From assembly GCF_037688875.1 (NCBI RefSeq), contig NZ_JAWDIE010000021.1, positions 1 to 56,905 of the forward strand: a stretch of 56,905 nt of DNA, written 5' to 3'. The notes beneath the pieces were generated by a model. That model ran no database searches. It was not told the DNA's origin and worked only from the letters and a program-made list of their open reading frames with translations. Origin of the DNA: Amphibiibacter pelophylacis. GTDB taxonomy: Bacteria; Pseudomonadota; Gammaproteobacteria; Burkholderiales; Burkholderiaceae_C. This document shows, one piece after another, positions 53,897 to 56,905 of this stretch. Numbering within the stretch: position 1 is the first letter of the stretch; each line of letters starts with the position of its first letter. Position numbers and translations under genes: made by a program.

Positions 53897-54358
53897 ATGA
53901 AAGTCAGCGACATTCTCAAGGTCAAAGGCAACACCCTGTACACGGTCGATCCGCAGCAGCCGCTGGCGCGCGCCACCCACACCATGAGCGATCTGGACAT
54001 CGGCTCGCTCGTGGTCATGCACCAGGGTCAGCTGGCCGGGATGCTCACCTTCCGCGAGGTCATCAAGGCCATCACCGCCAACGGCGGCAGCGTGGGCGAT
54101 ACCGTCGTCGGCGCCGTGATGGACAAGGCGCCGCTGACCAGTTCGCCCGACACCGATGTCGACGACGTGCGCCGCATGATGCTGGCGCGCCACGCGCGCT
54201 ACATGCCGGTGATGGACGGCGAGCAGCTCATGGGCGTGATCTCGTTTTACGACGTGGCGCGCAGCGTGGTCGAGAGCCAGGATTTCGAAAACCGCATGCT
54301 CAAGGCCTACATCCGCGACTGGCCGCAGGAAGAAGACGCCGCGCGTCCCAGCGCCTGA
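53897..54358 (+). CDS. Two-CBS-domain protein
   Basis: 153 aa. Two CBS repeats (TVDPQQPLARATHTMSDLDIGSLVVM; TSSPDTDVDDVRRMMLARHARYMPVMD...MGVISFYDV). Likely binds an adenine nucleotide and acts as an energy sensor. Divergent from the protease gene. Confidence 0.88.
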   Translation: MKVSDILKVKGNTLYTVDPQQPLARATHTMSDLDIGSLVVMHQGQLAGMLTFREVIKAITANGGSVGDTVVGAVMDKAPLTSSPDTDVDDVRRMMLARHARYMPVMDGEQLMGVISFYDVARSVVESQDFENRMLKAYIRDWPQEEDAARPSA

Positions 54359-54393
54359 GGCGTCGCCCATCCCCGGCTTTTTCCGTCGTCCGC

Positions 54394-55521
54394 ATGCCCC
54401 GCCCGATTTCCGCCCGCATTGACACCGGCGCCATCCGCGACAACCTCGCGGTGGCCCGCCGCCACGCGCCCGACAGCCGCCTGATGGTCGCTGCCAAAGC
54501 GGACGCTTATGGCCACGGCTTGCGCGCCGCTTTTCCGGGGCTGATGGCTGCTGATGGCATCGCGGTGCTCGACCTGCACGAGGCGCAGACGCTGCGCGAT
54601 CTGGACTGGCGCGGGCCCATCCTGCTGATCGAAGGCACTTTTGAGCCGCGCGATTACGAAATCTGCTCGCGTCTTCACCTGTGGCCTGTCATCCACTGCA
54701 CCGAGCAGATCGACGCCCTGGCCGCACACAAGGCCCGCGAGGGTCTGCGTGTTTTCCTGAAGATGAACAGTGGCATGAACCGCCTGGGCTTTGCGCCGCA
54801 GGCCCTGGGCAGCGCCTGGGCGAGGCTGGATGCGCTGACGCAGGTGGACGAGATCAGCCTGATGACCCACCTGGCCTGCGCCGATGCTGCGGGCGGTCTG
54901 GCGCAGGGCGTTGGCTCGGCGCTGACCCTGTTCGAATCGTTCACCGCCCATCTGCCGGGCGAGCGCACGGTCGCCAACAGCGCGGCCACACTGCGCGCCG
55001 ATGCTGCCGCTTCAGGCGGTGTGGGGGCAGCCGTTCAGGCCGACTGGATGCGCGCGGGCGTGCTGGCTTATGGCGCCTCGCCCAGCCATCCGCACGAAAC
55101 GGCCACCGGCTGGGGCCTGCGCCCGGCCATGACGCTGTTCAGCCAGATCATCGCTGTGCAGGACGTGGCGCCCGGTGGCCGCGTGGGTTATGGCGGCACT
55201 TTCGAGCATTCAGGCTCAGGCCCGCTGCGCGTGGGCATCGTCGCCTGCGGCTACGCGGACGGCTATCCGCGCCACGCGCCCACGGGCACGCCTGTGCTGG
55301 TCGATGGCGTGCGCACACGCACGCTGGGCCGGGTTTCGATGGATATGCTGGCCGTTGATCTGACGCCCGCGCCGCAGGCCGGCTACGGCAGCCGCGTCAC
55401 GCTGTGGGGCGTCGATGGCGCTCAGGTGCTGTCCATCGACGATGTCGCGGCCAGCGCAGGCACCATCGGCTACGAGCTGATGTGCGCGCTGGCACCCCGC
55501 GTGCCACGCACCGTGGTCTGA
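54394..55521 (+). CDS. alr: Alanine racemase
   Basis: 375 aa. PLP lysine Lys35 (VAAKADAYGHG), catalytic Tyr266 (VGYGGTFEH), and CGYADGYPRHAP. Makes D-alanine for peptidoglycan. It lies 35 bp after the CBS gene and may be co-transcribed with it. Confidence 0.93.
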   Translation: MPRPISARIDTGAIRDNLAVARRHAPDSRLMVAAKADAYGHGLRAAFPGLMAADGIAVLDLHEAQTLRDLDWRGPILLIEGTFEPRDYEICSRLHLWPVIHCTEQIDALAAHKAREGLRVFLKMNSGMNRLGFAPQALGSAWARLDALTQVDEISLMTHLACADAAGGLAQGVGSALTLFESFTAHLPGERTVANSAATLRADAAASGGVGAAVQADWMRAGVLAYGASPSHPHETATGWGLRPAMTLFSQIIAVQDVAPGGRVGYGGTFEHSGSGPLRVGIVACGYADGYPRHAPTGTPVLVDGVRTRTLGRVSMDMLAVDLTPAPQAGYGSRVTLWGVDGAQVLSIDDVAASAGTIGYELMCALAPRVPRTVV

Positions 55522-55537
55522 AGCGGCTGCGGTTTTT

Positions 55538-56815
55538 TCAGTCCTTCTGCCAGACCGCCGCGTAAAAGCCGTCGCAGGCGTGGCGGTGCGGCCACAGGCG
55601 CAGATCGCCATTGCGCACCAGGTCGGCCGCGTTTTCGACACCGGCTTTCTCCAGCACAGCGGCGGCGTCCAGCCGGGTCCAGCCCGGCGTGGCGCTGCCA
55701 AAGGCCTCGGCGATGGCCTCGTTTTCTTCACGCAGCAGGCTGCAGGTTGAATAGACCAGGCGGCCCCCCGGCTTCACCAGCCGCGCCGCGCTGGCCAGAA
55801 TCTGGGTCTGAAGCGCGGCCAGCTCGACCAGCGCGGCGGGCGACTGGCGCCATTTCAGGTCTGGATTGCGCCGCAGCGTGCCCATGCCCGAGCAGGGCGC
55901 ATCGACCAGAACGCGGTCCATCTTGCCCTGAAGCCGCTTGATGCGCTCGTCGCGCTCGTGAGCGATCTGCGCGGTGTAGACGTTGTCCAGCCCGCTGCGC
56001 TTCAGGCGCGGCTTCAGCGCCGCAAGCCGGTGGCCGGAGGTATCGAACGCATACAGCCGCCCGGTGTTGCGCATGGACGCGCCCAGCGCCAGCGTCTTGC
56101 CGCCCGCGCCCGCACAGAAATCGGCGACCATCTCGCCCCGGTGCGCATCCACCAGCAGGGCCAGCAGCTGGCTGCCTTCGTCCTGCACTTCGATGTCGCC
56201 GCGCAGGAACATCTCATTGCGGTTCAGCGCGGGTTTGCCCTGCACGCGCAGGCCCCAGGGCGAATAGGGCGTGGGCGCAGCCACCATGCCGTCCTCCTGC
56301 AGCCCGGCAATCGCGGCCTCGCGCTTGATGCGCAGGGCATTGACACGCAGATCCAGCGGTGCGGGGGTATGCAGTGCCTCGACCAGCGGCCAGAAATCGT
56401 CCCCAGCCTGATCGCGCAGGCGCTGCGCCAGCCAGTCGGGCAGGTTGTGGCGCAGCTTGTCCGGCAGCGCGGCCAGATCGGTCTTGCGCATTTTGGCCAG
56501 CCAGTCGCGCTCGTCCACGGTCGATCCAGCGTGCAGATCAACATCACGGCCCTGCCAGCCCAGCAGCACCAGACGACGCTCGAGCTGGGCCCGGTTCTCG
56601 GGCGTGGTTTTTTTGCCGTCCAGCGCCAGGTGCGTATAAAGCAGGCGCTGACGCACCACCTGATAGGTGGTTTCGGCCAGCGCATGACGCTCTCGCGGAC
56701 CCAGCAGCTTGTTGCGCCGGAAAAACGACGACACGCAGGTGTCGGACGCGTAGGTGAAAGTCAGCACGTCGTGAACGAGTTGCTGGGCCAGATCAAGGAG
56801 TTGTTTGGGGCTCAT
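55538..56815 (-). CDS. rsmB: RsmB/NOP-type rRNA (cytosine-C5) methyltransferase
   Basis: 425 aa. SAM motif DFCAGAGGKTLALGA; the two catalytic-type cysteines in VDAPCSGMGT (~305) and YSTCSLL (~357). N-terminal helical RNA-binding region. The likely product modifies 16S rRNA; other members of the NOP2/Sun family are possible. Convergent with alr, 16 bp apart. Confidence 0.85.
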   Translation of the reverse strand: MSPKQLLDLAQQLVHDVLTFTYASDTCVSSFFRRNKLLGPRERHALAETTYQVVRQRLLYTHLALDGKKTTPENRAQLERRLVLLGWQGRDVDLHAGSTVDERDWLAKMRKTDLAALPDKLRHNLPDWLAQRLRDQAGDDFWPLVEALHTPAPLDLRVNALRIKREAAIAGLQEDGMVAAPTPYSPWGLRVQGKPALNRNEMFLRGDIEVQDEGSQLLALLVDAHRGEMVADFCAGAGGKTLALGASMRNTGRLYAFDTSGHRLAALKPRLKRSGLDNVYTAQIAHERDERIKRLQGKMDRVLVDAPCSGMGTLRRNPDLKWRQSPAALVELAALQTQILASAARLVKPGGRLVYSTCSLLREENEAIAEAFGSATPGWTRLDAAAVLEKAGVENAADLVRNGDLRLWPHRHACDGFYAAVWQKD

Positions 56816-56905
56816 GCGCCATTATGACGACAAGCCACTGCTCTGACGGCCCTGTGTTGCACTGGGGTGCGTGGCGTCTCTGTGACATTTTTTTGACGAA
56901 AACAA

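Noticed and set aside
55505..55545. Terminator between alr and rsmB
   Set aside because: A T run is present after alr, but no stable stem of 5 bp or more precedes it on either strand.

Overview
The window is GC-rich betaproteobacterial DNA. The mlaFEDACB cluster, a pcnB-folK pair downstream of a HAD hydrolase gene, and an MlaA/MlaC set typical of Burkholderiales point to that order, perhaps Alcaligenaceae or a relative; the genus cannot be read from the sequence. The window has four parts: a contact-dependent inhibition (CDI) toxin/immunity cassette array (1-20915), a sugar-acid catabolic operon (about 20970-37225), an integrase remnant followed by a second, more decayed CDI cassette region (37215-41935), and a housekeeping block (42075-56815).

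CDI array. The window opens inside the 3' part of a cdiA/filamentous-haemagglutinin gene whose 5' part lies outside. Behind it come repeated units, each made of a near-identical FHA-repeat block with no secretion domain, a pre-toxin region, a different C-terminal toxin and a dedicated immunity gene. Most immunity genes overlap the toxin stop codon by ATGA. Six toxin types are clear: a PD-(D/E)XK-like nuclease with a two-part immunity protein; a toxin paired with an Imm8 protein; a second PD-(D/E)XK-like nuclease with an Imm49-like protein; a toxin type shared with Rhs proteins; a serine hydrolase with a visible Ser-Asp-His triad and two lipoprotein genes; and a probable envelope-acting toxin with a cysteine-rich lipoprotein. 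Between them lie an 85-residue toxin tip with its own immunity gene and a full-length but broken HlyC/CdiC-type acyltransferase gene. The toxin tips and immunity genes are visibly AT-richer than the FHA blocks, as expected of imported cassettes. The FHA blocks could let the tips recombine onto the expressed cdiA.

Catabolic operon. A FadR-type GntR regulator is followed on the same strand by an SMP-30 lactonase, a beta-propeller protein, a ribose-type ABC importer, a PdxA-family dehydrogenase, an enolase-superfamily sugar-acid dehydratase, a protein closely resembling L-2-keto-3-deoxyarabonate dehydratase, a b561-like membrane protein, a second (MalK/UgpC-type) ABC importer and an alpha-ketoglutarate-semialdehyde-type aldehyde dehydrogenase. 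Together these fit uptake of an L-pentose or L-pentonate (L-lyxonate or L-arabinonate being the best guesses) and its conversion to 2-oxoglutarate. The operon sits between decayed FHA pieces and next to a broken tyrosine recombinase, so it appears to have been inserted into the CDI array.

Right CDI region. It holds a toxin tail with a two-helix membrane immunity protein, a second copy of the nuclease/Imm49-like pair, a broken second copy of the envelope toxin with an intact lipoprotein immunity gene, and an orphan immunity-like gene. FHA sequence here is reduced to short deleted fragments.

Housekeeping block. HAD phosphatase, pcnB, folK, the Mla phospholipid-transport operon (MlaA here has no lipobox cysteine), sbcB, a TlpA-like thioredoxin, a secreted subtilisin-family protease on the minus strand with a glycine-rich C-terminal sorting-like tail, a two-CBS protein, alanine racemase, and an RsmB-type rRNA methyltransferase on the minus strand. 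I saw no tRNA, rRNA, CRISPR array or intact insertion sequence.
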